From Culex pipiens pallens (taxonomy: Eukaryota > Arthropoda > Insecta > Diptera > Culicidae), in the NCBI RefSeq assembly GCF_016801865.2, contig NC_068937.1, positions 134,490,455 through 134,554,454 of the forward strand: a DNA stretch of 64,000 nt, written 5' to 3'. The translations under genes and the position numbers were made by a program. Shown piece after piece: positions 10,648 to 23,359 of this stretch. Below the pieces are notes generated by a model. It saw only the letters and a list, made by a program, of their open reading frames with translations. It was not told the origin of the DNA and ran no database searches. Numbering within the stretch: the stretch's first letter is position 1; each line of letters opens with the position of its first letter.

Positions 10648-13600
10648 ATGATGCTCACGGACAATAATTCCGGCAAAGCTGCGGTGTACAGTTTAGAAGA
10701 AGTGGAAAGTGGCCTCACAACCGGAAGTGACGCGACGACTGTAACCACACTCCCAAGCAAACCGTCTTCGCCGCGGAAGTTTTTCGAGCGATTGTACGGA
10801 CATCTCGACAAAGACAGCGGTTCAAAAGAGCCGGAACCCGTTCCAATCCGGTCACCGTCGGTTAGTTCCGGTAGTTCAAACCGATCGTCGCCAACGTTGC
10901 TGGATATTGAAGAAACGGACGAGGTCACGCGGCAAGACGTTAGTGCAAGTGTCTACTACGATCCGCAGCAGCAGAACCAGCTTTCGCAGCCTTATGGATT
11001 AATGGCTCAATCAGTCGGGCAGATTAATCAGCAGCAGTTGCATTTTGGACAGCCGCCGTCGTCGCTGGTGGCCGCAGTAGGCGGTGCGTACGCCACCGCC
11101 GGAACGTTTCGACCGTTTTTTGGACTTTCGGCCGACGGAACGCACCTGCCGGCGGGGTTGTCCGCTTTTTGTAAGTTTTTATTGAGGGGTTTGCTGAGCA
11201 AAATTTTGAAAACAGTTGCAAGGGAAAAGAACGTGTTTTCATCTGGAATCTAATTTTGTCTCAACGGTGCTTTGAAGTTAGATTGTAGCTTCATGAATGT
11301 TGTTTATGTTTAATATTTTTTTTTATTTTTTGTGACTTAACTTTAATTCAACTGTGGAAATTCGAATATAAATGACACGTCACTTCGGTTTGATTGAAAG
11401 TTTATTACACTGATTTATCTAAAAACCTTGATTATTGTTTTTCAATGTGAAAAGCATTAAACATCAAAAGTTTTCATGGAATACTTCTTTTTGTAAAGCC
11501 GACTTCAAGGTGGTTGATTTGCCATTATCAGGTCTAAAAAACATCAGATTTTATTAAAAGACAGGATGCAAATATTAAGGCTGTTTTAACAATTGAAAGT
11601 AGAATTTGAATTTTATTAACACTGGAATGCCCAACTCATGCCCAACTTACACGGACGCCTAAGCCTCCCAAAAAAAGTTGGAACGGTAACTTCAACTCGC
11701 TGGTTCTCGGGCATAACTCAACCAATCGGGACGATTCTTGTTTCCAGTGATTTGTAAGGATGTCTAGAACTTTGCAGAACTCAATTTGATCAAATCTGTA
11801 ATTTCTGCAACCGAAAACATCGTTCCAACTTGTTTTAAACAACTGCCTCCGCGGAAGTTTTGGCGACTTTTTTTAACAGATTTGATCAAATTGAGTTCTG
11901 CAAAGTTCTGGAACATCTAGACATCCTTACAAATCACTGGAAAAAAGAATCGTCTTGATTGGTTGAGTTATGCCCGAGAACCAGCGCACAGTGGGCGAAC
12001 TGGAACCCAAAATCTGACCTAATTGAACGCGGCTGGTTCCCTGGTATGAAAAATAGTGTTTCTTATGTAAAAAAATCCGGGGAATCGATTGGTGATGGTT
12101 TCATCCACCGCACGAAACGGCAAAGGGTCCATTTTGTCCCAATTCCCCATTTTTTTACATTTTTTCTTGAAAATCGGTCTGTATTTAGAGTGGAGGCTTT
12201 ATGCGGCCATCCAAAATGCACTTATCTTATGTGAAAATGCCCCAGGAATCCAGTAAAAATAACCACTCGCAGAGCAAAAATCATCTAGGGTCCATTTAAC
12301 CCCAATTCCGCTATAAAAGCATTTTTGGTCATTTTCAAATGTTAGGTCAGATTTAACAAATCTGAAAATATTTTTATCGTAAAGATCAGACAATTTTACA
12401 TAAGAATGACGATTTGCACTTGATAGTTTAACACATTTATGTTGATAAAAATAAAAATAATGTAAAAGGCAGTTTATTCTGCGTTTGGGAAAATTGGCCC
12501 AAAACTGATTTTTCAATTTTTTTATTTAGTTTAATTTCTATATCAACACAAATGTGTCAAACAATCAAGTGCAAATCGTTATTCTTGTGTTAAATTGTCT
12601 GATCTTTACGATAAAAATATTTTCGGATTTTTAAAATCTGACCTAACATTTGAAAACGGCCAAAAATGCTTTTATAGCGGAATTGGGGTCAAATGGACCC
12701 TAGATGATTTTTGTGGTGCAAGTGATTATTTTTACTGAATTCCTGGGACATTTTCACATAAGTTAAGTGCATTTTTGTTGGCCGCAAAAAGCCTCCGCTC
12801 TAAATACAGACCGATTTTCAAGAAAAAAAAGTTAAAAAAATGGGGAATTGGGGCAAAATGAACCCTTTGCCGTTACGTGCGGTGGATGAAACCATCACCA
12901 ATCGATTTCCCGGATTTTTTCACATAAGAAACACTATTTTTCATACCAGGGAACCAGCCGCGTTCAATCAGGTCCGATTTTTGGTTCCATTTCGCCCACT
13001 GTGCAGCGGGTTGAAGTTACCGTTCCAACTTTTTTGGAGCCTTGGAAGTTGGAATGTTAAAAGCTTTGCTCTAAATTAGGTTGCTAAATTTTAATTGAAA
13101 CACCTTGTACATTTTGAAATATTTTAAGTAATTCAAACATATAAGGCTATTTACAAATTTCTAATTTTGAGACCATGGAACAGAAAAGACATAAATCTTT
13201 AGGAAACAACTTTTTTTATGAATTCATTAATATGTTATAAAAGTTTGACTGTAGCAGCTGCGTCAAACCTGGCTTGAAAAAATTTGATTTTTGTTTTATT
13301 TTTTCAACTTTTTTCCCACAGTTCCAATCAATTACACGGTTTTAACGGTTCGGCAAATATCCAGGTTTTTAAGCGAAGATGGCTTTCGAATGGTGAACGC
13401 CCGAAATGTCAAAATCGCGCAGTAGCACCAACATTAGAAAAAAATGTGGCTGTCATGCCATGGCACACTTTTTCCGTAATGTTGGTACCACTGCGTGATT
13501 TTGACATTTCGGGCGTTCACCATTCGAACGCCATCTTCGCTTAAAAACCTCGATAGGTTTAAAAACATTTTAGGGTGATTTTGTTTTTTTTTTTTCAAAA

Positions 13601-16600
13601 AATGTTCTCAAAGTGCATGATATTCTCAATGAAAATGAATTCGATAAGTTCGAAAACAGTCTGCATTAGATTGTTATGATATCTACCAGTATCCCCAATA
13701 AATGGTTTAAAAACATAAGTTTTGAAACAAGCATTATCGGTTGAATCATATTTGAAAAATGAGTTGGAATTATATCAATGTCAGTTAATTTAAAAAACTA
13801 ACTTCTAAATGTGCAGGCTTCGAACAAAGGGGAAATTTTGTTGAAATTCCCGCTTTTTCTTGAGATTTTGGGAGTCTACATGTCAACATGTTTTGCTATT
13901 ATTCCAAAAAAAAACACGTTTGAAAATTTTCTTTCAAACTATCAAAACAAACGTTTGATAGTGTGTGTGAACTCCGTGTAAAAGGGGTGTCAAACTAAAA
14001 AGTGACCCCATTCATTTGACAATAGTTTGTGTCAAACCATCGGGGTTTGAGTGTATAATGAACTTTTCAGCACTGCACAGTAGTCCAGATCGCAAAATTA
14101 AGTGGAAAATTGATTTTCCGAAAAATTATATGTTTTGGAGTTTTGGTGTCTTCAGAAGAGTTGTTGCAAATGGATAGGGGCAACATTTGGTTTGGTTGAA
14201 AATTAGGGTGGTTCACGATTAGGGTGATTTAAAAAATCTAACTTTTCAGTAATATTTTCGGGATTTTTTTCGTTTTAGAGAAAGTTGTTGGGCTTGCCAA
14301 TCCAAGAGACCAAAATTTTATCTCGTGATCTACGCCTTCTACGACCAAATTTATAGAAAGCGTCTGAGCAAACCTTCAAAAACCAGTTTTTTGAACGTGG
14401 CAATTCAGGGTTAAGTTTTAGAGAAAAGTGATATTCGGAGCACTTTTAGAGCTCTAAAAAACAAACATTTCTAGTTTTTGACAAGTCATTAGTTACAGCC
14501 GTTTTAAGGTTAAAAAGATGCGAATTTAAAACTTAAATATCTCGAAAAGGTGCAAGCCAAATTTTCAGCACCAGGTTACATTTGAAAGAGAAGATTGGTT
14601 TTTCTTTAAAATCGAGTTATCTTCATTTGAAAAAGTCTAATTTTTAAGGGACCCTAGCGAAATTCGAAAATTGTCAAAATATATGTTTTTCCATGTAATT
14701 TTTCCCGCTGAATCTGAATCTGCCCTCAGAATTGAGCTAATGTGTCGATAAACCGATTTTTTGTCATATTTGAAGTTCAAATGATAATTTTACATGGAAA
14801 CATGGTTTAAGCATAACTTTTGAACAACTTAACTAAATTTCATAATTTCCAATAGGGACTATGAGACCAAAATCCAAATCGGTTTAGCAAGTGCCGAACT
14901 AATTATCACCCACACGCTCAGACATTTGCTCGGAATTTAATTCTGAATCGAGGATGGCAAAACATATAGAAGCACTTCAAAGGAAAATAAAACAACAAAT
15001 CACAGTTAATAATCTCTGTCCAAAAAAACGAGACAGCAAAACAGATCAAAAATGATCCTAGTTCTACAATTTCACCCCGTACAAGACGACAGGAAGCATG
15101 TCAATAATGTCACAGGTTCGGTAATTTTTATGGCTTATTAGTGCATGCATTACTCGAACCGGGAGGGAGAGAATTTGGCGGCAGCTTATTAGAGCTTTGC
15201 AAAATGACCCCAAGACGTGTCAACCGTTCCTTCCCATCGTAAAAGAGGTAATTAATACTTGAGCGACGCTACTTTGTACCACCGCATGCACACCGTGCAA
15301 GCGTAAATACCTGAAATATGCGGTGAAGCCTTACAAATTACCGAGTAGCGGCAAGCAAACAAAAAAAAAATGCCGGACACTGCAGTTTTGTGGTCTTTCC
15401 GTTTTTCGGTAAATCACGGATGCAGCCTGTGTATACAACCCCTTTTGAACTTTTGTAAAGGATAAACATTGTTACTGATCAAATTTCATCGATATTGACT
15501 CTGATTTAGGGGGAGCACTTTTAAGAAGGGTGGCTTAATGAACGTTAAACTGATTCGCCACAGAGTTGAGGTTTGGAATGTTTTGTTAACATCACTTTCA
15601 CAGTTATGATGTTATTTGCATTTTCAGTTGTGCAATTTTTATAATTATGATGATTGATGAATGTAGTGTTAAATATTGTTTAATGTATCTAATCTGTTGT
15701 ACAAAGCCTAATTATGATTTTTTGGATTTCTAAAACAGTGCAAACTCGATTATCTGAAGGCCGGTTTTATTTTTTTCATTCGACTATTCGAAGTCCCATA
15801 CAAACCTTCGGATAATCGAACTTTGGATAATTCAAACTTCGGATAATCGAGTCTGGACTGTAAAATATTTAAAATTTAGACTTTACATTAAGAGATCGTA
15901 GGGGAAAGTGGGGCAAGTGTAACAAGCTAAGGAAATGCTCGTTATAACCCATTAAAAACGTTAAAAAATCTGTCGGATTTTTTAGAATCATCTTATTCCA
16001 GGTCTTGACTGAGACTTTGATAGAACAAGTTTTTAAAAAATTCTGTTTTTTTATGTAAAAAAATGATTTTAAAATTTTTGATTTTTCGTACGGTCTACTA
16101 AACTAGTGGGGCAAGACGAACAACCCGTTGGGGCAAGAAGAACAATGCATGAAAAAACATGCTAATTTACTAACAATTGAACTATTATCACTTTGATACA
16201 TCAGATTAGGATGTATTTGAAACGTTTCTTTCATTTTTAGATTAAAAAATAATATTTTACTAAAAATTTGACCGTTTTTACGAAAAAAAATATTACTTAG
16301 ATGATAAATAGTAAATTTTCATGATATTATTATATCGTGTATGGACAATTTTTTAAACAATTGTTTATCAGTTTTTAAGAACTTTTATGTATTTTTTTCA
16401 CAATAAAATATGTTGCTGCAGCAATTCGTATTTTTTTCCATACTAAAAATCCATATGGTACACTTACCCCACCAAAACAAGATTTTTTAAAAGCTCTCTA
16501 CAAAAATAACCAAAACATAAATCATATTTTATAATACGTGCAAGTCATTGGTAGGGACACTACTGATCTAGGAAAAATAGCATTTTGATAAAATGAGCCT

Positions 16601-19600
16601 TAAAACGAACCCTAAGCCTTATTTTGTACTTTCCAAATATTATAAGGAAACAAAGGTTTTGAAAAAAACTTCATTCAATCTTATGCCCCGTGGCGTTTAC
16701 GTCGTTTTGGCGGTTATGTGGTAGTACAATCAGCTAATTACATTGCTAGCAACAATTCCTCATACTGGAAATAATCAAAATTGTAAAAATTACGGCCTTA
16801 CGAGCGATTGTTCCTCTTGCCCCATATGGTCGTCTTGCCCCACCTTCCCCTACATAATCCAAATGGCCTTCAGATTTAAAATTTTCATGTTTGTTATAGG
16901 AGACCAAAAAAGGCATGTCTTGCGCTGTAGCATTTATGATGGTTCTGTTACCAAATATTCATTTTACGAAAAAAAAAAAAAAGAGCTTAAGGGTGCACAG
17001 CAACGAAGGAAGTTGTTGTCTTCTTATTCCAAAATTGTCAAACTTACGGACCCAATCCTGCAACAACGTGATTATAAAAATAGTCAAAGTTTGTAGTAAA
17101 TTACTTTGTGGACAGTACTTTAGGGGATGAATATAAACATATTTCGATATTACCCGTAGTTTTGAAGATACTAAAATGTCTGTAACAAAAATCTCGGTGC
17201 AAAAGCTCTGGTTGATGTGCACCGTTAAAGCGAAAATATTGCCGAAAACAATCATTTTAGGGTAAAAATCAATTTTGCTTTTTTTCTGTTCTAAATGACT
17301 TCACACATGTTTCAATAATGGGACATGTTTTTAAGTTATTTTTTTCAAGGTATTTTTTGATTTTTTGTTTTGTTTATTTTTTTGTAATTACTTTATGAAA
17401 AAAAACACTTCTGTAAGGTGCAAAAAGTAGATTTTTCAGCACGAGTCGTACATTTATCCAACGAGGCTCTGCCAATAAGCCGAAAAAAATCGCTACTTAA
17501 AAAGAGAATAAAAAAATAACTTTTTTGAAATATTCTGCACTTTTCTATAAAAATAAATTCTAAATAAAAAAAATTGCCCAACATATGAAAATGTCCATAA
17601 AAAGGGATTCTAAAAATTCGATATTATTTTGCAGAAAAAAGCTGAAAATTCCACAAAAGTTTAATTTTGTAAACATTGAAAATCAAACTTAATTTTCGAA
17701 ATATTGTGAGTCAAAAAAACAAATACGTAAGACACAAAAAACATTTTTTTACCAGATTTTAACTTTAAGAGGCTGAATCTCTACAACAACCAGTCTAATG
17801 TAAAAAAAAGCAAAATTTTAGGACATTTTTGGAGCTTTTCGAAAATATTTTTTTTAAAGGTGCCTTTCCTTCATGAAGTATTTTTAAATAGCAAAAAGCA
17901 TAACACTTTCCCAAAAATACCAACTTTGTCGAAGGGTGCAAGAAGATCCGAGTTGATCCTGATGAGCAATGCGATGAAAATAAATTGGCTTATATACCTG
18001 AAACCCTTCGACAAGATTGTAGGAAATTGAATTTCCTACAAAAATCTCACACTTGGACAATTTTGGGCGAGACCTGCGCCACCTAGCAGAAAAATACTGA
18101 AACGATGTTTTTCTGCATACATTTTAGCGATTTTCCCCATATAAACTTTAATTATAAAAAGCGACCCTTAAACCTTAACCGATTTGGCTCAAAATTGGCA
18201 CAGATACTTATTTTTGCCTAAGGAATCGAGTCAGAGGTTATCCCTAGTGTCGATTTTTTTTTTTGTCACCCTAATATACAACCACCAAACTCAATTCTGT
18301 GTATTGTTTTCGTTAGGACTATTTCCAGAGTATTTTTTATTTATTTTTTTAAAAAAGGACCAATAAACTATTGTCTTTCATATGTTTATAGGACTTATTC
18401 AAAAAAAAACTCTAGATTTGTTTATTTGAAAATTTATCAGCTTGTCATTTTTTCTGAAATGCACGAAAACTGTCGGTGTAATAGGCCTATTCAAATTTTA
18501 TTTGAGTTGATAGAATAGAATGTGCTTTACAAATTTACGAATATTGTGCAAAATGAAATCCAGGAGAAATAAAGAATGTTAATGCCAGGAAATAAAACTT
18601 AATGGTTTTTAGAAAAATAAGTTCTTTTGTATGCATATGATTCGTCAACAATAATGCTTTCCTTTATCATCTTTTCCACTCAATTGATAAAAAATATCAA
18701 TTATTCGTTGCTAAATTTTCCACCCCAAACAAAATGTTCCAAAACAAATTTCCTCAATTGTCAATCTACCAATACAACCACTTGCAAACCCACCAAACCA
18801 TATCGATTTTCACGCATTCGCGCCAAAGAAGAGAAAAAACAGCTCGCCGCCACAGACAACAGCCTAACATCCTCATAACACTCTCATCAGATTTTCCCGC
18901 GATCGCGCGTTTCCCAAGTGTGAAAACGCCACGGAAACTCACACTGGCAGACAAGAACAATGCGCAGAATTTTATTCACCACTGAGCATAATCCCATTAT
19001 TGTTATTTTCCCTGATACTATCAAACACAGACACACACAAGTCACAATGGACGAACACTTGTGAAGCGTCACAGATTATTATTGTTATACAATTATTATG
19101 TTTGTCAACCGTCCTCTCCCCCCTCATCCTGCGCCCTCTTCACAATTTAGAGGAAGGAAATTTCTGGGAAATCTCGGCGCACGGAGCATATTTTCCGCTT
19201 TTCCGAGCACCGGAAAGTCGTCTCCCAGCATCTGGCGAGACAGACAAAACCATATGTTGTGTGGGTATGTTTGTCTGTGTTAAGCTCCTCCTATAAATGT
19301 ATCGACAGAGGAGGCGCACTCCCAGTTTTGCTGCTGTCTCGTTCTAGGATATTGTGGAAAATTGTGCAAAATTAGGGTGGAAAGTTTTTAATAATTAACA
19401 TTCAAAATAATAAGATTTTATGAGATTCTAATCTTAATTTAAAGTTTTGCATAAAAACATCCTTAAGATTAAGTTTTTCAAAATACTTTAAAAAAAGCAA
19501 TATTCTGGTAACCCTAACTTTAGGAATCCCAATCGGGGTTGGTGTTCCATGCCTCGGCACAAATCCCGGAACATCCCAAGCTGGAGTGGAGGAGCTAATA

Positions 19601-22600
19601 AAAACGGAAGGTCCAACCAGGCGTGAAAAACTTTCAATCGCCACAACAATAGACTTTGTTGGCCGAGAGAAGATGAGGAAAAATCCTTTCCCGGATTTGA
19701 ATTGGATTGGTTGGATTTCGGTGGGTGATGAATGAAGAGAGAAAGTACTGCTGGACACTGCGCTGACGAGATTCGAATTTGCCGTGCATTGATAACAATC
19801 ATAATCATCAGCATCGTTTTTGGGAATATTTTAGGATCTGAGTTTGGGACTCCCCTGCCCACCCACGCCATCGATGGAAAACAGATTCGTGGGAACTGAT
19901 GCAAAGTGTTAGAGGAAATTGATTCAACTAAAATCTAAAAATGATATGTACACCCAAAGACGCGCAGCATCAAACCAAGAGGAAAAAGCTCTCAAACTGA
20001 TAGTAAAGGCATCTCTAGTAGAAAACACTTCAGGGGATGAATAAAAATTTAGTATTATTAAAGATACAAATCACCAACACCAATTTTATTTGTAGCTTTT
20101 ATCTCCCTTCTCACTCTTAATTTTTTGATTGTTCAAAATATCAGATGGAAAAAATGCTAAAATAGAAATTTTCTTTGAACTTAAACAATCCGTTGTAAAA
20201 TATTTAGAATACATTTCAATTTGCTTATTTTTGTCTTTTTAGAGAAAGCAGAACCTATCTAGAGTTTTTTTTAAACGGTCCTATAAACTATTTTCTTTGA
20301 TATGTTTATATGACCTATTCAAAACAAAAACTCTAGATATGTACCCATAGTATGTAGGTGTGTTTTATGACATTTAACAGAATGTAAACCTCGATGTAAA
20401 CAGTTGTTTTTATTGTTTTAGAAATGAAAAAGAAAGCCGAACAAAAGGAATAATTTTTAGGTACGAATGCAAAAACTTACCAAAATGCTACAGAAAAAAT
20501 ATGTTGTTTTTGAAGACCAGACTTTCTTACTTCTCATAAAGCTTTTCATTACTTGATTTTAGACTAAAAACCTTTTTAAGTTGTAACTAAACGACATTAG
20601 GTATTTCCCTTTAATAATTTTGAATATGAATTAAGAATTAGGTTTTAAAATTGAGTTCCTTTTACTATTTGATGACTTTTTAACAGGAGATTTTAATCTA
20701 TTTTTTTAATATCCATCATAAATGAAAATAAGAAAGTAAGCTTAAGAGAACTTTGGGCAGCTTTTAAAGTCCTCGGGGATCCTAGAACGAAACAGACAGT
20801 GTCATTCCATTTTTGGCAACAACTTTTCGAAACATGATTTTGATCGAATTGCAATCTAAAACTTCACACATCTAATCTAACATTATCGCAACCAGTCTTT
20901 CGAGGGAATCCTGGAAAATGCCTTAGGTTGATTAACGCCTAGCATCCTCTTGTCATTATTAACATTTGCAGTGCAGAAATGTTTACAATATTCGTGTTGC
21001 CAAAAACGGGATGGCGCAGTTTCATTATGTTCCAAAATGCTGAAATGTGGAAAATACCTTTCGTCTTCAGTTTGCAAACTTCCTTAAAAAACTGAAACAA
21101 GCAAAAATTTAACACTCTACTGCCCAAATTGTTTTTCGAAAATTTTTATTTTTCCCGTGTTCAGGAGGTCATTTTGAGCAACTTTTGTTCTACGAAAACT
21201 TTACTTCTCTTGTTATATGTTTTTCTTGTTTCATTTTTAGTATTTTAATTTGCATTTATCTTGTTTAGTTTATGTTTGTTTTCGGTAGTTTTTGGCCTAT
21301 TCTACCACCTCCTATCATTACATTTTGCCTATCTAATTTTTTCATGTTTTTACAGTCACTTTTTAAATTTTTTGCTTGTTTTTCACATTTTCTGCTATAA
21401 AATGGCACCATTATCATTTAAGTTGTAAAAAAATGCGTAGAGGCATAGTCTGGGACACTAGAAAAATAACTGCATACTTCTTTTAACTTAAAATAAAGGA
21501 AATGTTAGTAAAAAAACACAACCACAGTTGACCCCTCAAAAAATGAATTTTTTTAAAACATTGGCAAAGTCACATAAAACAAGTAAAATTTCCGATCCAT
21601 ACATTTTCTAAAACTTTAAAAGTTCTTCTTCAAAAATTCAAAAATTCTTTGATTTTTGGCGATTTTTTAAATCGAAGCCCGACTAAAGGCGGGGTTGAGT
21701 TGTAGAGTGTTAAAACAAAATAATTATCTAAGACTTGGCCACCAGATTTCGATATTCAAATACCTGGGGCTCTCTCCAATGTCCAGAAGGAATTTGGCAG
21801 GAAATTTCTGCATCAACATTGTTTTTAATCGGACCTGAGTATCAAAATACTGTTATTGAATGCATACATTTGGTAGAAGAATCTTGATTATTTGTTCATT
21901 TCATAGGAGGCCATCCATAAACCACGTGGACACTGCAGGGGGTCCACGTGGTTTATGGATGGCCCCTTGGTAAACTTTTAAGATTTGCAACATTTTGAAT
22001 GCTAGCAGAGAAATGAAAACATAAACGAAACCAGCATACGAAACGGAATTTAACATTTTAAATCAATGAAATGAATGAAAAGGATTTTGGCATTTTAAAT
22101 AAATGAAATTCAAGAAAAAAATAAAAAGTATGGATAATCGAGTCTGGACTGTAATACAGTGATGATTATAAGTGACACATTTTAAAATGTCACAGATTCC
22201 TGAACAATTATTTTATAAATATCTTGAAAGACTTGAAAATCCAGACATTTAAAAGTTTTTAAATACTAAACCATGAATAAATTAAAATTAGTAAAAATTT
22301 CACAAAAAAATCTGAATTATAATGAAAATAAACAAGTTTTTAAACGCAATTGTCTTAAAGTAGAATGTTAATAATAACGAGATATTTTGAGTTGGCACAA
22401 AAAAGGCAAAAAATCATTACAAAAAAAAAGTTAAAATTGTACAATCGATTCACTTTCATGAAATTTTACAAAAGCGTGTATCAACAAAAGAAATTGATCG
22501 TGTTGATAGCCATCTGTTTGGTTTTGAAAATAACTTACAAACAACAATATTCACAACTTGAGCGATAAATTGCGTTATCAGAACGTGGCCATCGAGCGCG

Positions 22601-23339
22601 GGAACCCGTCCACGTGGCGCGTGTCCAGCTCTAATAAGCTTATTCCACGGAGCCGACTTTGCGCCATCGTCGCTCATAATAAAAATAAAAATGCCCAACA
22701 GGAAATTGAATAGAAAACTGCTCCTGAATGCTCTACTCGCCCATCATAATAACCATTATCGCCACAATAATCATCATCCTTCTTCCCCTCATTCAACTGA
22801 ACCTGATGGTCGCTAGGCAGATATGTTTCGGGCAAGGATGCTTCTTCACTTTTGAATGAGGCTTTCTTTCTACAAGTTGATTTAAAGATTTCAACCCAAA
22901 TCTTCACCGTTTTACTTGCAGTGGCACGCCGGAGGAAAAAGGAAGGCCGTCCGCGCCGCCAGCGGACCACTTTCAGCAGCGAGCAAACCCTGCGCCTCGA
23001 AGTGGAATTTCACCGCAACGAGTACATATCCAGAGGGCGCCGCTTCGAGCTGGCCGAGGTGCTCAAGCTGTCCGAGACGCAGATCAAGATCTGGTTCCAG
23101 AACCGGCGCGCCAAGGACAAACGCATCGAAAAGGCCCAGATCGACCAGCAGTACCGGTGAGGGGGCGGTTTGAAATGGGATAGCAGTTGATGATATTTGC
23201 TAAATTATGTTTTTCTCTAATTTTCAGGACATTTGCCGCCGTCAACGGATTGTTTACTCCGTTCAACCCGCAGTACACGCAGGTTCACCACAGCTTTTAC
23301 GACCAGTTTAGCAAAGATGACCACGGAATCGCCAAGTAG
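10648..23339 (+). CDS. ro: Homeodomain transcription factor rough (3 exons)
   Basis: Nuclear homeodomain factor; in Drosophila rough patterns photoreceptors behind the morphogenetic furrow. Exons 10648-11170, 22922-23156 and 23228-23339 join with GT/AG ends and matching phases into 870 nt, 289 aa. Exon 1 encodes a Ser/Thr- and Gln-rich N terminus; two tandem ATGs follow TACAACA, and I use the first. Exon 2 holds the homeodomain at about residues 185-244: RRQRTTFSSEQTLRLEVEFH start, helix 3 with IKIWFQNRRAKDKR, Gln at homeodomain position 50 and Asn at 51. The run around HRNEYIS and KRIEKAQID is what identifies it as rough rather than another Antp-like factor. Exon 3 gives a short tail ending DDHGIAK. 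Intron 1 is 11.75 kb and packed with mobile elements, intron 2 only 71 bp. The divergent Mekk1-type gene starts about 1.4 kb upstream. Confidence 0.92.
11626..13064. mobile_element. Outer foldback element, interrupted by a Transib-like insertion
   Basis: Left arm about 11670-11805 and right arm 11876-11986 plus 13009-13040 are inverted copies (for example TTGGAACGGTAACTTCAAC against GTTGAAGTTACCGTTCCAA). The right arm is split by the 11987-13003 element. The left arm preserves the uninterrupted site, which proves the order of insertion. Outer limits are approximate. Confidence 0.75.
11987..13003. mobile_element. Transib-like foldback/MITE with CACAGTG ends and CAGCG duplication
   Basis: 1017-bp element starting CACAGTGGGCGAA and ending in its inverse. 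The two arms of about 500 bp are inverted copies meeting near 12500. It is flanked by the 5-bp direct repeat CAGCG (11982-11986, 13004-13008). CACWRTG ends plus a GC-rich 5-bp duplication are the signature of Transib, the transposon family related to RAG1. No transposase is present, so it is non-autonomous. The Transib call rests on termini and duplication, not protein. Confidence 0.7.
13363..13550. mobile_element. Short foldback MITE
   Basis: Arms of about 74 nt, starting AGGTTTTTAAGCGAAGATGG, are inverted copies around a loop of about 40 nt. It lies in intron 1 of rough. No ORF. Confidence 0.75.
13551..15730. other. Rough intron 1: repeat-like, no gene seen
   Basis: AT-rich sequence with phrasing typical of dispersed mosquito repeats (about 14090-14940). 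I cannot define its ends and see no protein signal. Confidence 0.3.
15736..15860. mobile_element. pogo/Tigger-like MITE
   Basis: Termini CAGTGCAAACTCGATTATC and its inverse (GATAATCGAGTCTGGACTG) flank 125 bp; both sides carry TAAAA. The GATAATCGAGTCTGGACTGTA end also appears alone at 22135-22155. Family call is by terminal similarity. Confidence 0.65.
15899..16852. mobile_element. TA-flanked TIR element with GTGGGGCAAG ends
   Basis: Starts TAGGGGAAAGTGGGGCAAG and ends in the inverse, CTTGCCCCACCTTCCCCTA. Internal copies of GGGGCAAGA(A/C)GAAC follow the left end. The bounding TA fits a Tc1/mariner-type MITE. No transposase. Confidence 0.65.
16853..18322. other. Rough intron 1: AT-rich, no gene seen
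   Basis: Long A- and T-runs. The inverted pair around 17937-18010 (CGAAGGGTGC.../...ACCCTTCGAC) hints at a decayed element. Confidence 0.3.
18323..18416. repeat. CTAGAGTTTTT dispersed repeat, copy 1
   Basis: Shares TTGTCTTTCATATGTTTATA and an inverted CTAGAG end with copies at 20258-20338 and 42830-42899. Likely a small palindromic MITE. Confidence 0.55.
18420..20257. other. Rough intron 1: no gene seen
   Basis: Mixed AT-rich sequence with a more GC-balanced part at 18.8-19.3 kb and 19.5-19.9 kb. Open frames are short and look like no family. It could contain intronic enhancers. Confidence 0.3.
20258..20338. repeat. CTAGAGTTTTT dispersed repeat, copy 2
   Basis: TCTAGAGTTTTTTTTAAA at the left pairs with AAAACAAAAACTCTAGA at the right; the middle matches copy 1. 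Confidence 0.6.
20339..21908. other. Rough intron 1: AT-rich, no gene seen
   Basis: No motif, long frame or repeat boundary that I can support. Confidence 0.3.
21909..21964. repeat. Perfect 23-nt-arm hairpin with CACGTG sites
   Basis: GGCCATCCATAAACCACGTG starts the left arm (21909-21931); the right arm (21942-21964) is its exact inverse, loop 10 nt. Each arm has a CACGTG E-box. A related half lies near 58098-58120. Confidence 0.75.
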
Positions 23340-23353
23340 TGAAGCGAGTTTAA

Positions 23354-23359
23354 AATAAA
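23354..23359 (+). terminator. Candidate poly(A) signal of rough
   Basis: AATAAA lies 15 nt after the rough TAG stop. This would give a very short 3' UTR; a more distal signal cannot be excluded. Confidence 0.45.

Noticed and set aside
22852..22921. Extending the homeobox exon upstream as one continuous ORF
   Set aside because: The sequence just before 22922 is a polypyrimidine acceptor (TTTTACTTGCAG), and joining to exon 1 restores phase.
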